Source: Flavobacterium pokkalii | GTDB lineage: Bacteria; Bacteroidota; Bacteroidia; Flavobacteriales; Flavobacteriaceae | Direction of reading: 5' to 3' | Length of the DNA stretch: 64,000 bases | NCBI RefSeq assembly: GCF_014596575.1 | Contig: NZ_NASZ01000017.1 | Coordinates: 1 to 64,000 of the forward strand | Shown: piece after piece, positions 34,701 to 42,567 of the stretch | Numbering within the stretch: the first letter of the stretch is position 1 | Layout of the letters: each line of letters begins with the position of its first letter | Position numbers and translations under genes: made by a program | Notes under the pieces: generated by a model | What the model was told of the DNA's origin: nothing | What the model saw: only the letters and a program-made list of their open reading frames with translations | Databases searched by the model: none

Positions 34701-35819
34701 ATGATAACAATTAAAGAAGCCAAAACCAAAAAAGAACTCACCGAATACATCAAATTTCCTTTTTCACTCTACAAAGACAATGAATTTTGGGTACCACCCA
34801 TCATTGCCGATGAATTAGAAACATTTGATAAAACTAAAAATCCGGCTTTTGAGAATGCCGAAGCTTATTCGTATATCGCGTATAAAGACGGAAAAATTGC
34901 AGGAAGAGTTACCGCCATTATCAACTGGGCTGAAGTGAACGACCAACACAAGAAAAAAGTACGCTTTGGCTGGTTTGATGTAATTAACGACATCGAAGTT
35001 ACCAAAGCCTTACTGGAAAAAGTGTACGAATTAGGCAAGAAAAACAATTTAGATTATATTGAAGGACCAATGGGTTTTTCAAATTTAGATAAAGTAGGGG
35101 TTTTAACCGAAGGTTTTGATCAACTGGGAACCATGATAACCTGGTACAACCATCCGTATTATGCAACTCATTTCGAACAACTGGGTTATGTGGTAGAAAA
35201 AGAATACATCGAGAGTAAATTCCCTTTTTCTAATGTAAAACCGGAATTTTTCCAAAAAGCCAGTGAAGTCGTTAAGAAAAGATACGAATTGACTCCTATC
35301 AATTTTACCGCTACAAAAGACGTCATGCCTTATGCGGATAAAATGTTTGATTTATTCAATGAAACTTACGCAAAACTATCTTCTTTTGTCCCTATTTCAG
35401 AAGTACAAAAAGCGTATTTCAAGAAAAAATACATCAGCTTTATCAATCCGGAATACATCAAATTTATCGAAGATAAAAACAAAAATATCATTGCTTTTGG
35501 AATTGTGATGCCTTCGTTTTCCCGTGCTTTGCAAAAAGCTAAAGGAAAGCTCTTCCCTTTCGGAATTTTTCATTTACTAAATGCCCGAAAAAACAGCAAA
35601 GACATGATTTTCTATTTAATTGGAATCCATCCCGAATACCAAAACAAAGCGGTTACCGCTGTGATGTTCAACGAATACTATGACACATTCAAAGAAAAAG
35701 GAGTAGAATATTGCTTTAGAACTCCTGAATTATCAGACAATCATGCTATTCATAATATTTGGAAACACTTTGAACCTGTGGTTCATTGCCGTAGAAAAAC
35801 GTATAAAAAAGATCTTTAA
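34701..35819 (+). CDS. GNAT-fold N-acyltransferase-like protein
   Basis: A 372-aa protein whose N-terminal segment (KFPFSLYKDNEFWVPPIIAD) and the internal DYIEGPMGFSNLDKVGVL are typical of a large GNAT-superfamily group with two acyltransferase-like halves; IGIHPEYQNKAVTAVMFNEY near residue 310 fits an acyl-CoA-binding loop. Relatives are often mislabelled GTP cyclohydrolase. It converges with a serine-palmitoyltransferase-type gene (164-bp spacer). Bacterial ceramide synthase of Caulobacter is also GNAT-related, so an N-acyltransferase for sphinganine or capnine is a reasonable but unproven guess. Confidence 0.7.
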   Translation: MITIKEAKTKKELTEYIKFPFSLYKDNEFWVPPIIADELETFDKTKNPAFENAEAYSYIAYKDGKIAGRVTAIINWAEVNDQHKKKVRFGWFDVINDIEVTKALLEKVYELGKKNNLDYIEGPMGFSNLDKVGVLTEGFDQLGTMITWYNHPYYATHFEQLGYVVEKEYIESKFPFSNVKPEFFQKASEVVKKRYELTPINFTATKDVMPYADKMFDLFNETYAKLSSFVPISEVQKAYFKKKYISFINPEYIKFIEDKNKNIIAFGIVMPSFSRALQKAKGKLFPFGIFHLLNARKNSKDMIFYLIGIHPEYQNKAVTAVMFNEYYDTFKEKGVEYCFRTPELSDNHAIHNIWKHFEPVVHCRRKTYKKDL

Positions 35820-35901
35820 TCAAAGTGGGCAGTGTTCAGTCGCAAACTTCAGAACACAGCATGCAGATTTCAGAAAAAAAGAACAAAAAATATTAGCCAT
35901 A

Positions 35902-35934
35902 AAAAAACCATTCGCAAAGCGAATGGTTTTTTGT
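35902..35934. terminator. Bidirectional terminator between GNAT and SPT genes
   Basis: AAAAAACCATTCGC (35902-35915) and GCGAATGGTTTTTT (35919-35932) pair around AAA. Flanking A- and T-runs make it work in both directions for the two convergent genes. Confidence 0.9.
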
Positions 35935-35982
35935 TATTATAGAGAATCAACTGTCAACTATCAACCGATAACTGACAACTAA

Positions 35983-37248
35983 TTATTGCGCTTCCATATC
36001 TACAGTAGTTTTTTCAGCGATTGCTTTGTAAGTTCCGTTAGTTAATTTCTCACGGATAGCTTCAAAAGCAGTTAATGTTTCCTCAATATCAGCTAAAGTA
36101 TGAGAAGCCGTAGGAATCATTCTCAACAAGATAATTCCTTTTGGAATTACCGGATAAACCACGATTGACAAGAAAATACCGTAATTCTCTCTCAGGTCGT
36201 TTACCATTACCATCGCTTCAGGAATAGATCCTTTAAGATAAACCGGTGTAATACAAGTATTCGTATCACCAATATCAAAACCTTTTTCTTTCAATCCGTT
36301 TTGCAACGCATTTACATTTTCCCAAAGTTTATCTTTAATTGCTGAAGATTCACGCAATAATTCCAAACGTTTCAAAGAACCTAATGTTTGGATCATTGGT
36401 AAAGCCTTAGCAAACATTTGCGAACGTAAGTTGTATTTCAAATAATCAATTACATCTTTATCAGCAGCTACGAAAGCACCAATATTAGCCATTGATTTAG
36501 CAAAAGTCGAGAAATAAACATCAATTCCGTCCTGACAACCTTGCTCCTCACCTGCTCCGGCACCTGTTTTTCCAAGTGTACCAAAACCATGTGCATCGTC
36601 AACCAAAAGACGGAAATTGTATTTCTCTTTCAAAGCTACAATTTCTTTCAATTTCCCCTGTTGCCCGCGCATTCCAAAAACACCTTCCGTGATGAATAAA
36701 ATTCCTCCTCCGGTTTCTTTAGCCATTTTAGTAGCACGTTGCAGGTTTTTCTCCATGCTCTCTAAATCATTGTGTTTGTAAGTGAAACGCTTACCCATGT
36801 GCAAACGAACCCCGTCAATAATACAAGCGTGAGAATCCACGTCATACACAATAATATCATTCTTAGACACCAAAGCATCAATGATAGATACCATTCCCTG
36901 GTAACCGAAATTCAACAAATAAGCCGATTCTTTCATAACGAATTCAGCCAATTCTCTTTCTAATTGTTCGTGATAATTAGTATGTCCGCTCATCATACGC
37001 GCTCCCATTGGGTAAGCAGCTCCAAACTGAATCGCAGCATCTGTATCGGCTTTACGCACCTCAGGGTGATTAGCCAAACCTAAATAATCATTCAAACTCC
37101 AGTTCAAAATATCTTTCCCACCAAACTTCATTCTAGGCCCTAACTCCCCTTCCAATTTTGGAAACACATAATATCCTTCTGCCTGTGAAGCCCATTTTCC
37201 TAACGGTCCTTTATTGCTTTGAATTCTTTCGAATAAATCTTTTACCAT
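35983..37248 (-). CDS. Serine palmitoyltransferase-type alpha-oxoamine synthase
   Basis: A 421-aa PLP enzyme condensing an amino acid with an acyl thioester with loss of CO2. The PLP lysine is Lys251 in STFAKSMANIGAF, the form seen in serine palmitoyltransferases rather than in glycine C-acetyltransferase or AONS. His140 (DVDSHACIIDG) stacks on PLP, and DDAHGFG is near 217-223. In flavobacteria such enzymes start sphingolipid synthesis from serine, or sulfonolipid (capnine) synthesis from cysteate; sequence alone does not decide. The ATG at 37248 is chosen because a longer frame would start within the promoter box. Confidence 0.88.
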   Translation of the reverse strand: MVKDLFERIQSNKGPLGKWASQAEGYYVFPKLEGELGPRMKFGGKDILNWSLNDYLGLANHPEVRKADTDAAIQFGAAYPMGARMMSGHTNYHEQLERELAEFVMKESAYLLNFGYQGMVSIIDALVSKNDIIVYDVDSHACIIDGVRLHMGKRFTYKHNDLESMEKNLQRATKMAKETGGGILFITEGVFGMRGQQGKLKEIVALKEKYNFRLLVDDAHGFGTLGKTGAGAGEEQGCQDGIDVYFSTFAKSMANIGAFVAADKDVIDYLKYNLRSQMFAKALPMIQTLGSLKRLELLRESSAIKDKLWENVNALQNGLKEKGFDIGDTNTCITPVYLKGSIPEAMVMVNDLRENYGIFLSIVVYPVIPKGIILLRMIPTASHTLADIEETLTAFEAIREKLTNGTYKAIAEKTTVDMEAQ

Positions 37249-37284
37249 AATATATCCAGTAATAATTTTAATTTTAAGAGGTTG

Positions 37285-37292
37285 CAAAAATA
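37285..37292 (-). promoter_or_regulatory. -7 promoter box of SPT-type gene
   Basis: On the minus strand TATTTTTG matches TAnnTTTG and lies 36 nt before the ATG at 37248. It overlaps the upstream alternative start, ruling that start out. Confidence 0.55.
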
Positions 37293-37359
37293 ATTATTTA
37301 TATTTTATAAAGGTCTTCTAAGTAAAATTATTTTCAGGAGCCACTACGCACCGATGTTA

Positions 37360-37470
37360 TAATTAACATTTTCACCTGCTATCCGCTACATCTCTTCTGT
37401 CTCGTTAAAGAAACAAGACACAAGAGGATGCTCCCGACACTTCGGAACTATCGGGGCTAGAAAAGAAGGA
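37360..37470. repeat. Palindromic spacer element
   Basis: Two adjacent dyads: CTCTTCTGTCTCGTT (37392-37406) with AACAAGACACAAGAG (37412-37426), 13 of 15 paired, and CCCGA...TCGGGG (37433-37456). The block is richer in GC than its surroundings and preceded by GCTATCCGCTACATC. I recall similar blocks dispersed in Flavobacterium spacers, but only this copy is in the window. The rest of the 37249-37641 spacer holds no gene; TATATTTG at 37520-37527 could be a promoter for the next gene. Confidence 0.4.
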
Positions 37471-37641
37471 TTCTTTTCCAAAACAATAAAAAGCAGAATC
37501 TTTGTAAGGAATTAATGAATATATTTGAAAAAAGGATAAAGCAAAACAAACTTTCGCCAATCTACCCGAATTTGGGTGTATACATGAAGGCTTGTTTTAC
37601 TTATAAACAAGTTACCGACAAAGCTAAAAAAACAGACTTAG

Positions 37642-38436
37642 ATGGAAAAAATTAAAGGCAAATACGAAATTATATTAGGGTTTGCAACTCTTATCATTTC
37701 GCTCAGTGCATTTAAAGACGAGCTTTCTCAAATTAATCTTGAACTCGGATTTATAAAAATTTCACTTTCACAGTATTTTTTATATTCAGTTTTTGGGTTT
37801 TGCCTGTGCTTGTATTTCTATATTATCGAGCATGCTGTAAGAGAAACTAAAATTGGACAGTGGAAAATTTTCGACTATCTAATAGCGATTGCATACGGAA
37901 CCTTTATTTTTATTTTAATTTCACCGATACTAGTACTTCTAAACATTCTTTCGGTAAAAATTTACAATTATTTTCTTCAAAAAACTGAAGAAGAAAAAGC
38001 TGAAGTTTTATCGTTGATATTAACAATTATAAACGGAATCAGCGTAATTGTATCTTTTGTTGGTGGAAAAAAATTATTCAAAAAGCATCAAGAAGATATT
38101 AAAGAAGCAGCTGAAAATAAACAGATCACAGAAATTGAAAGTGCGAAAAGATTATATGCGGACGGATATTATGCCAGTTCGATTTTAGAATCTTTCAAAG
38201 CGTTAGAATCTTTTCTGCAAAAAAAAATCATAGAAAAAAATCATCGTGCACCGAGAGCATTATATGAGTTGCTTCAAACAAGTTTTAAATTGAAAATAAT
38301 TAAAAAAGAAGATTCAGAAAAAATGTCCGCATTGATTAGAATGCGTAACAGTGCTGCACATAATACTGAAATAGTTTTAACTAAAGACGATGCAAATAAC
38401 GTTCTTCTATTTATAACAGAAATCATGAGTCGTTAA
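37642..38436 (+). CDS. Membrane protein with C-terminal HEPN-like domain
   Basis: A 264-aa protein with about four hydrophobic segments in residues 8-145, a Lys/Glu-rich linker (145-170), and a helical C-terminal domain starting ESAKRLYADGYYASSILESF. The domain ends with MRNSAAHNTE, an R-x4-H motif (Arg235, His240) like the catalytic motif of HEPN ribonucleases and nucleotide-binding HEPN proteins. Many HEPN proteins act in phage defence or as toxins; others are housekeeping. No partner gene is adjacent. It sits between two repeat blocks, consistent with an accessory gene. Confidence 0.6.
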   Translation: MEKIKGKYEIILGFATLIISLSAFKDELSQINLELGFIKISLSQYFLYSVFGFCLCLYFYIIEHAVRETKIGQWKIFDYLIAIAYGTFIFILISPILVLLNILSVKIYNYFLQKTEEEKAEVLSLILTIINGISVIVSFVGGKKLFKKHQEDIKEAAENKQITEIESAKRLYADGYYASSILESFKALESFLQKKIIEKNHRAPRALYELLQTSFKLKIIKKEDSEKMSALIRMRNSAAHNTEIVLTKDDANNVLLFITEIMSR

Positions 38437-38441
38437 CAAGT

Positions 38442-38492
38442 CCCAGCTGGCGCGAGCGTCTCTCCCCAGCTGACGCGAGCGTCACGCTCGTG
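38442..38492. repeat. GC-rich direct repeat with terminal palindrome
   Basis: CCCAGCTGGCGCGAGCGTC (38442-38460) is repeated with one change at 38465-38483 and followed by ACGCTCGTG, so GAGCGT/ACGCTC form a palindrome (38478-38490). It is strikingly GC-rich against the AT-rich background, like dispersed intergenic repeats. Confidence 0.6.
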
Positions 38493-38631
38493 CACACAAA
38501 GAAAATTTTAGACAATCAAATTCTAAGATCGGCTAAAATCGGCTTAATCTGCGTGCTATACTATAAAATCTGAGCACTTTTAAAAAACTTCAAATTTACT
38601 TAGCCACAAAAAGCGGTACTAAAAACAATAT

Positions 38632-38670
38632 AAAGCCTTAAAAAGTTGTACTTTTAAAAGGCTTTTTTTT
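38632..38670 (+). terminator. Hairpin with T-tract before osmC-like gene
   Basis: AAGCCTT (38633-38639) and AAGGCTT plus the inner AAAAGT/ACTTTT pairing, followed by T8. It is about 200 nt after the HEPN-like gene and 30 nt before the OsmC-like ATG, so it isolates the two. Confidence 0.75.
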
Positions 38671-38699
38671 GATCGTAACACAACCTAAAAAACAACCCC

Positions 38700-39200
38700 A
38701 TGAATGCCGAAGAATTAAAAAAAATACAGGAACCCCTAAAAGAAAAATACCGCAACCAACCCGAAACGGCCATCATCACCCTCAAAGCCGAGGGAAAAAT
38801 TGGCGATGGTATTTCCTGTAAAGTTGCCACCGGAAAAGCACTGGTCGAAGCCGGACTTCATCCCGCTACTGGGGGAAACGGCGCACTCGCCTGCTCAGGC
38901 GATATGCTTCTGGAAGCCTTAGTCGCCTGTGCCGGCGTGACACTAAATGCCGTTGCTACTGCAATTGGTCTCGAAATCAACGATGCCGTTATCAAAGCCG
39001 AAGGCGATTTGGATTTTCGTGGTACTTTGGGCGTTTCCAAAGAAGTAAATGTCGGTTTTCAAAGTATCCGTCTTCACTTCGAAATTGACAGCAATACCAC
39101 TCCCGAAGAGCTTCAAACACTCCAAAAATTAACCGAAAGATACTGTGTGGTTTACCAAACACTCGTAAAAGGCGTTCCGGTTGCCACCACTTTTCAATAG
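38700..39200 (+). CDS. OsmC family peroxiredoxin-like protein
   Basis: A 166-aa OsmC/Ohr-fold protein. The first redox cysteine lies in ALVACAGVTLNAVA near residue 76 and the second in ERYCVVYQTL near 148, the spacing expected for OsmC-type thiol peroxidases that reduce organic hydroperoxides. A glycine-rich loop precedes the first (HPATGGNGALACSG). It is followed after 22 bp by the DUF2200 gene, so the two probably share a transcript. Confidence 0.88.
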   Translation: MNAEELKKIQEPLKEKYRNQPETAIITLKAEGKIGDGISCKVATGKALVEAGLHPATGGNGALACSGDMLLEALVACAGVTLNAVATAIGLEINDAVIKAEGDLDFRGTLGVSKEVNVGFQSIRLHFEIDSNTTPEELQTLQKLTERYCVVYQTLVKGVPVATTFQ

Positions 39201-39222
39201 CCGTTAAAATCAAATTCTAAAA

Positions 39223-39573
39223 ATGAATAATACCAAAGTTTTTAAAATGGCTTTTGCTTCAGTTTATCCGCATTATATTGCCAAAGCCAAAAAAAAAGGA
39301 CGCAGCAAAGAAGAAGTGGATGAAATTATTTTTTGGCTCACCGGATATAACGAACAGGATTTACAACAAATTCTGAACAACAAAACTGATTTTGAAAATT
39401 TCTTTGCAAAAGCACCACAAATTAACCCAAATGTTACTAAAATTACAGGAGTTATTTGCGGTTATCGTGTGGAAGAAATCGAAGACCCGCTGGTGCAGAA
39501 AATTCGTTATCTGGATAAATTAATTGACGAATTGGCTAAAGGGAAATCAATGGATAAAATTTTGAGGAAATAA
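39223..39573 (+). CDS. DUF2200 family protein
   Basis: A 116-aa soluble protein. The N-terminal [20 protein letters not shown], then [16 protein letters not shown], and [20 protein letters not shown] are the hallmark of DUF2200, a widespread family of unknown function. It has an all-helical start with a beta-like centre and no signal peptide. It lies 22 bp after the OsmC-like gene, likely second in the operon. A role in stress response is only suggested by that neighbour. Confidence 0.9.
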   Translation: MNNTKVFKMAFASVYPHYIAKAKKKGRSKEEVDEIIFWLTGYNEQDLQQILNNKTDFENFFAKAPQINPNVTKITGVICGYRVEEIEDPLVQKIRYLDKLIDELAKGKSMDKILRK

Positions 39574-39668
39574 AATTATTTTTGTCTACAAAAACTTAGA
39601 ATTAACAAATTAGGATGGAATTTCAAAAATCAAAGATAATTTCACCCAAGATTATAGCTTATTATCAT

Positions 39669-40154
39669 TTATATCGGCACAGCAAAGTTTTGTTTTATAA
39701 CCCCAATAACAAACGTACTGTGCGCACTTCCGATATTTTTTACCGAGCCTAAATCGTTAATCACAAAAGACTGATAATGCTTCATATCTTTAACCATAAT
39801 TTTCAATAAAAAATCGTAATCGCCCGAAATATTGTAACATTCGACCACTTCTTTAATCGAAACGATATCCTTAACAAACTTATTTCCTATTTCTTTGGTA
39901 TGCTCCTTTAAAGTGATATTACAAAATACGGTTAATTGCAAGCCCAATTTTTCAGCATTTACAATAGCAGCGTACTTCTCTATAAAACCTTCTTTTTCCA
40001 ATCGTTTAATTCTTTCATAAACGGGTGTAGGAGATAAATTTACTCGGTTCGCGATTTCTTTGGTCGTCAATTTTGCATCTTTTTGAAGCACTTTCAACAG
40101 CTCCAGATCGATCATATCTATATTTTCTAAAGAGAAATTATCTGTTTTTTTCAT
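39669..40154 (-). CDS. Lrp/AsnC family transcriptional regulator
   Basis: A 161-aa regulator with an N-terminal helix-turn-helix (IDLELLKVLQKDAKLTTKEI, then VNLSPTPVYERIKRLEKEGF) and a C-terminal RAM/ligand domain (residues ~75-155). Family members bind amino acids as octamers. It is divergent from mesX-mesD, so it most likely controls methionine synthesis, with methionine a natural candidate ligand. Its own -7 box (40185-40192) is bracketed by two 13-bp dyads. The start is taken at MKKTDNFS; an upstream in-frame start is possible. Confidence 0.9.
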   Translation of the reverse strand: MKKTDNFSLENIDMIDLELLKVLQKDAKLTTKEIANRVNLSPTPVYERIKRLEKEGFIEKYAAIVNAEKLGLQLTVFCNITLKEHTKEIGNKFVKDIVSIKEVVECYNISGDYDFLLKIMVKDMKHYQSFVINDLGSVKNIGSAHSTFVIGVIKQNFAVPI

Positions 40155-40170
40155 TATTACAACCACTAAA

Positions 40171-40213
40171 AGATTAATTATCTACAAAAATAACAAAAAC
40201 AGATATATTATCT
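40171..40213. promoter_or_regulatory. Paired dyad operator candidate in Lrp/mesX promoter region
   Basis: AGATTAATTATCT (40171-40183) and AGATATATTATCT (40201-40213) share AGAT-N3-TTATCT, and their starts are exactly 30 bp apart, close to three helical turns. They lie on either side of a minus-strand -7 box TATTTTTG (40185-40192) for the regulator gene. Lrp-type octamers bind phased degenerate sites, so these fit an autoregulatory operator that also faces mesX. A weaker TAATCT half-site is near 40239. Confidence 0.55.
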
Positions 40214-40291
40214 AATTTTAATTTAAAATTAAAAAACCTAATCTTTTATATTGAAATTTGTAAGATAAAAATACTAAAACATTATTATTAA

Positions 40292-41338
40292 ATGAAAACA
40301 GACCTACAAGAAGATTTCAGAATAAACGGAGAAAAGGATAGTGAAAACCACCAGAATACAGTCAAGAATGATTTTGCCTTCACAATAAAGAGTATTTATT
40401 TCAATGAGGACTATATTCCTTCTAACAGTACTCGTACCACGACCAACTTTGCAAACTTGGCCAGAGGAGCAAGTCGCCAGGAAAACATACGCAACACGAT
40501 CACTATGATTAACAATCGTTTTAATGCCTTGGCCAACTGGGATAACCCTAATAACAACCGTTATTCAGTAGAATTAGAAATTGTTTCTGTTGACATAGAT
40601 ATTGACGGTAGTGGCACAACATTCCCAACGATTGAAATATTAAAAACGCATATTATTGATCATAAAACAGGCCAACGCATTGAAGGTATTGTTGGGAACA
40701 ACTTTTCTTCGTATGTGCGGGATTATGATTTTAGCGTATTACTTTTAGAGCACAATAAGGATAAAAGCGACTATAGCATTCCGGATAATTTTGGTGAATT
40801 GCACGGCAATATATTTAAGCATTTTGTGAATTCTGAAACTTACAAAAAACACTTTAGCAAACCACCTGTTATATGTTTGAGCGTATCACATAATAAAACC
40901 TATACTCGAACAACAAACCACCACCCGATATTAGGTTTCGAATACCAAGTAAACGAATCTTCCTTAACAGAACAATACTTCAAAAAAATGGGCTTACAGG
41001 TTCGTTGTTTTATGCCACTTAACAGCGTTGCACCTTTAACGTTTTATTTCTTTGGCGACTTAGTAACAGATTATTCAAACCTTGAATTAATCAGTACTAT
41101 TAGCACAATGGAAACTTTCCAAAAGATTTACAGACCTGAAATTTACAATGCCAATGCTATCGCAGGACAGTGCTACAATCCTAGTTTACAAAATCAAGAT
41201 CATTCGTTAACAAAAATTATTTACGACCGGGAAGAACGCACCAGATTAGGCATCGAGCAAGGTAAATTTACCGAAAAGCATTTTATTAAGCCTTACAAAA
41301 ACATTCTGGAAAAGTGGTCTGCTAATTTTAGCCTTTAA
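40292..41338 (+). CDS. mesX: DUF1852 protein MesX, partner of methionine synthase MesD
   Basis: A 348-aa soluble protein of the DUF1852 family, recognised from YFNEDYIPSNSTRTTTNFAN near residues 37-56, GNNFSSYVRDYDFSVLLLEH near 130-149 and the immediate linkage to a MetE-core gene. DUF1852 (MesX) has been reported as required, together with oxygen, for the activity of the MesD family of folate-independent methionine synthases. Its chemistry is not known. It is first in a two-gene operon (29-bp gap to the mesD ATG), divergent from an Lrp/AsnC regulator. Confidence 0.88.
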   Translation: MKTDLQEDFRINGEKDSENHQNTVKNDFAFTIKSIYFNEDYIPSNSTRTTTNFANLARGASRQENIRNTITMINNRFNALANWDNPNNNRYSVELEIVSVDIDIDGSGTTFPTIEILKTHIIDHKTGQRIEGIVGNNFSSYVRDYDFSVLLLEHNKDKSDYSIPDNFGELHGNIFKHFVNSETYKKHFSKPPVICLSVSHNKTYTRTTNHHPILGFEYQVNESSLTEQYFKKMGLQVRCFMPLNSVAPLTFYFFGDLVTDYSNLELISTISTMETFQKIYRPEIYNANAIAGQCYNPSLQNQDHSLTKIIYDREERTRLGIEQGKFTEKHFIKPYKNILEKWSANFSL

Positions 41339-41367
41339 TTGATACTACACCTTAAAATTATTTGAAT

Positions 41368-42399
41368 ATGAAGAAATTACTATTACCAACTTCAATTGTT
41401 GGAAGTTTACCCAAACCTGCCTGGCTTGCACAACCTGAAAAACTTTGGTCCCCTTGGAAATTAGAAGGCAATCAGTTATTGGAAGGAAAACAAGACGCTT
41501 TACGCATTTCTTTGCAGGAACAACAATTGGCCGGAATTGATATCATTAGCGATGGCGAACAAACACGTCAACATTTTGTAACTACTTTTATAGAGCATTT
41601 AGGCGGTGTCGATTTTGAAAATCGTAAAATCGTAAAAATTCGCAACCGTTATGATGCGAGTGTTCCTATTGTTGTAGACGAGATTACACGTCAAAAATCA
41701 GTTTTTGTTGAAGATGCTAAATTTTTACGTAAACAAACTAATCAACCCATAAAATGGGCATTACCAGGTCCATTGACTATGGTAGATACTTTGTATGATG
41801 ATCATTATAAAAGTCGGGAAAAACTAGCTTGGGAATTTGCGAAAGCACTCAATGAAGAAGCTAGGGAACTGCAAGATGCAGGAGTAGATGTTATCCAGTT
41901 TGACGAACCGGCATTTAATGTATTCTTTGATGAGGTAAACGATTGGGGAATGGCAGCATTAGAGCGAGCTATAGAAGGTTTACATTGCGAAACGGCGGTA
42001 CATATTTGCTACGGTTATGGAATCCAAGCCAATAATGATTGGAAGAAAACATTGGGATCAGAGTGGCGTCAATACGAAGAAATTTTCCCTAAAATTCAAA
42101 AATCTAAAATTGATGTGGTATCATTAGAATGTCATAACTCCAATGTACCTTTGCACTTAATGGAACTTGTTCGTGGCAAAAAAGTAATGGTAGGTGCCAT
42201 TGATGTCGCGACCAACACTATCGAAACACCCGAAGAAGTCGCTAATACGCTACGCAAAGCACTTGAATTTGTAGCTGTTGAAAATCTTTACCCTTCTACA
42301 AATTGCGGCATGGCTCCTTTGTCCCGAAACGTAGCCAGAGGTAAGTTAACCGCTTTAAGCCAAGGAGCCGAAATTATTCGTAAAGAACTTGGAATGTAA
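41368..42399 (+). CDS. mesD: Folate-independent methionine synthase MesD (MetE core)
   Basis: A 343-aa protein equivalent to the C-terminal catalytic half of MetE, which methylates homocysteine. The zinc ligands of MetE are all present: His212 and Cys214 (AVHICYG), Glu254 (VSLECHNS) and Cys313 (STNCGMAP). IQFDEPAF near 176-183 is the conserved homocysteine-site segment. It lacks the N-terminal MetE half that binds methyltetrahydrofolate. With MesX it fits the MesD family, which needs oxygen and an unidentified methyl donor. The ATG at 41368 is chosen over a TTG two codons earlier. Confidence 0.88.
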   Translation: MKKLLLPTSIVGSLPKPAWLAQPEKLWSPWKLEGNQLLEGKQDALRISLQEQQLAGIDIISDGEQTRQHFVTTFIEHLGGVDFENRKIVKIRNRYDASVPIVVDEITRQKSVFVEDAKFLRKQTNQPIKWALPGPLTMVDTLYDDHYKSREKLAWEFAKALNEEARELQDAGVDVIQFDEPAFNVFFDEVNDWGMAALERAIEGLHCETAVHICYGYGIQANNDWKKTLGSEWRQYEEIFPKIQKSKIDVVSLECHNSNVPLHLMELVRGKKVMVGAIDVATNTIETPEEVANTLRKALEFVAVENLYPSTNCGMAPLSRNVARGKLTALSQGAEIIRKELGM

Positions 42400-42567
42400 A
42401 CCGAATGTATTCATCAGATAGCTTGGGACATTCCGCTAATGATGCAGCTTTATTAATAGAAAAATGAAGTACATCTGCCTCATCCACGGATATTTTACGT
42501 TACCAAGTTTATCTGCTTGATCTTTTTTTGTAATCTTGCCTCAACGGAGGAATAATAGTAAAACACA

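Noticed and set aside
37249..37287. Longer start of the SPT-type enzyme
   Set aside because: It would overlap the -7 promoter box; MVKDLFERIQ at 37248 fits the family N-terminus.
38442..38492. Start of a CRISPR array
   Set aside because: Only two near-copies with a 4-bp gap, no spacers and no cas genes; it is a short direct repeat with a palindrome.
40155..40291. SAM or cobalamin riboswitch upstream of mesX
   Set aside because: The region is short, AT-rich and lacks recognisable riboswitch stems; the phased dyads explain regulation better.
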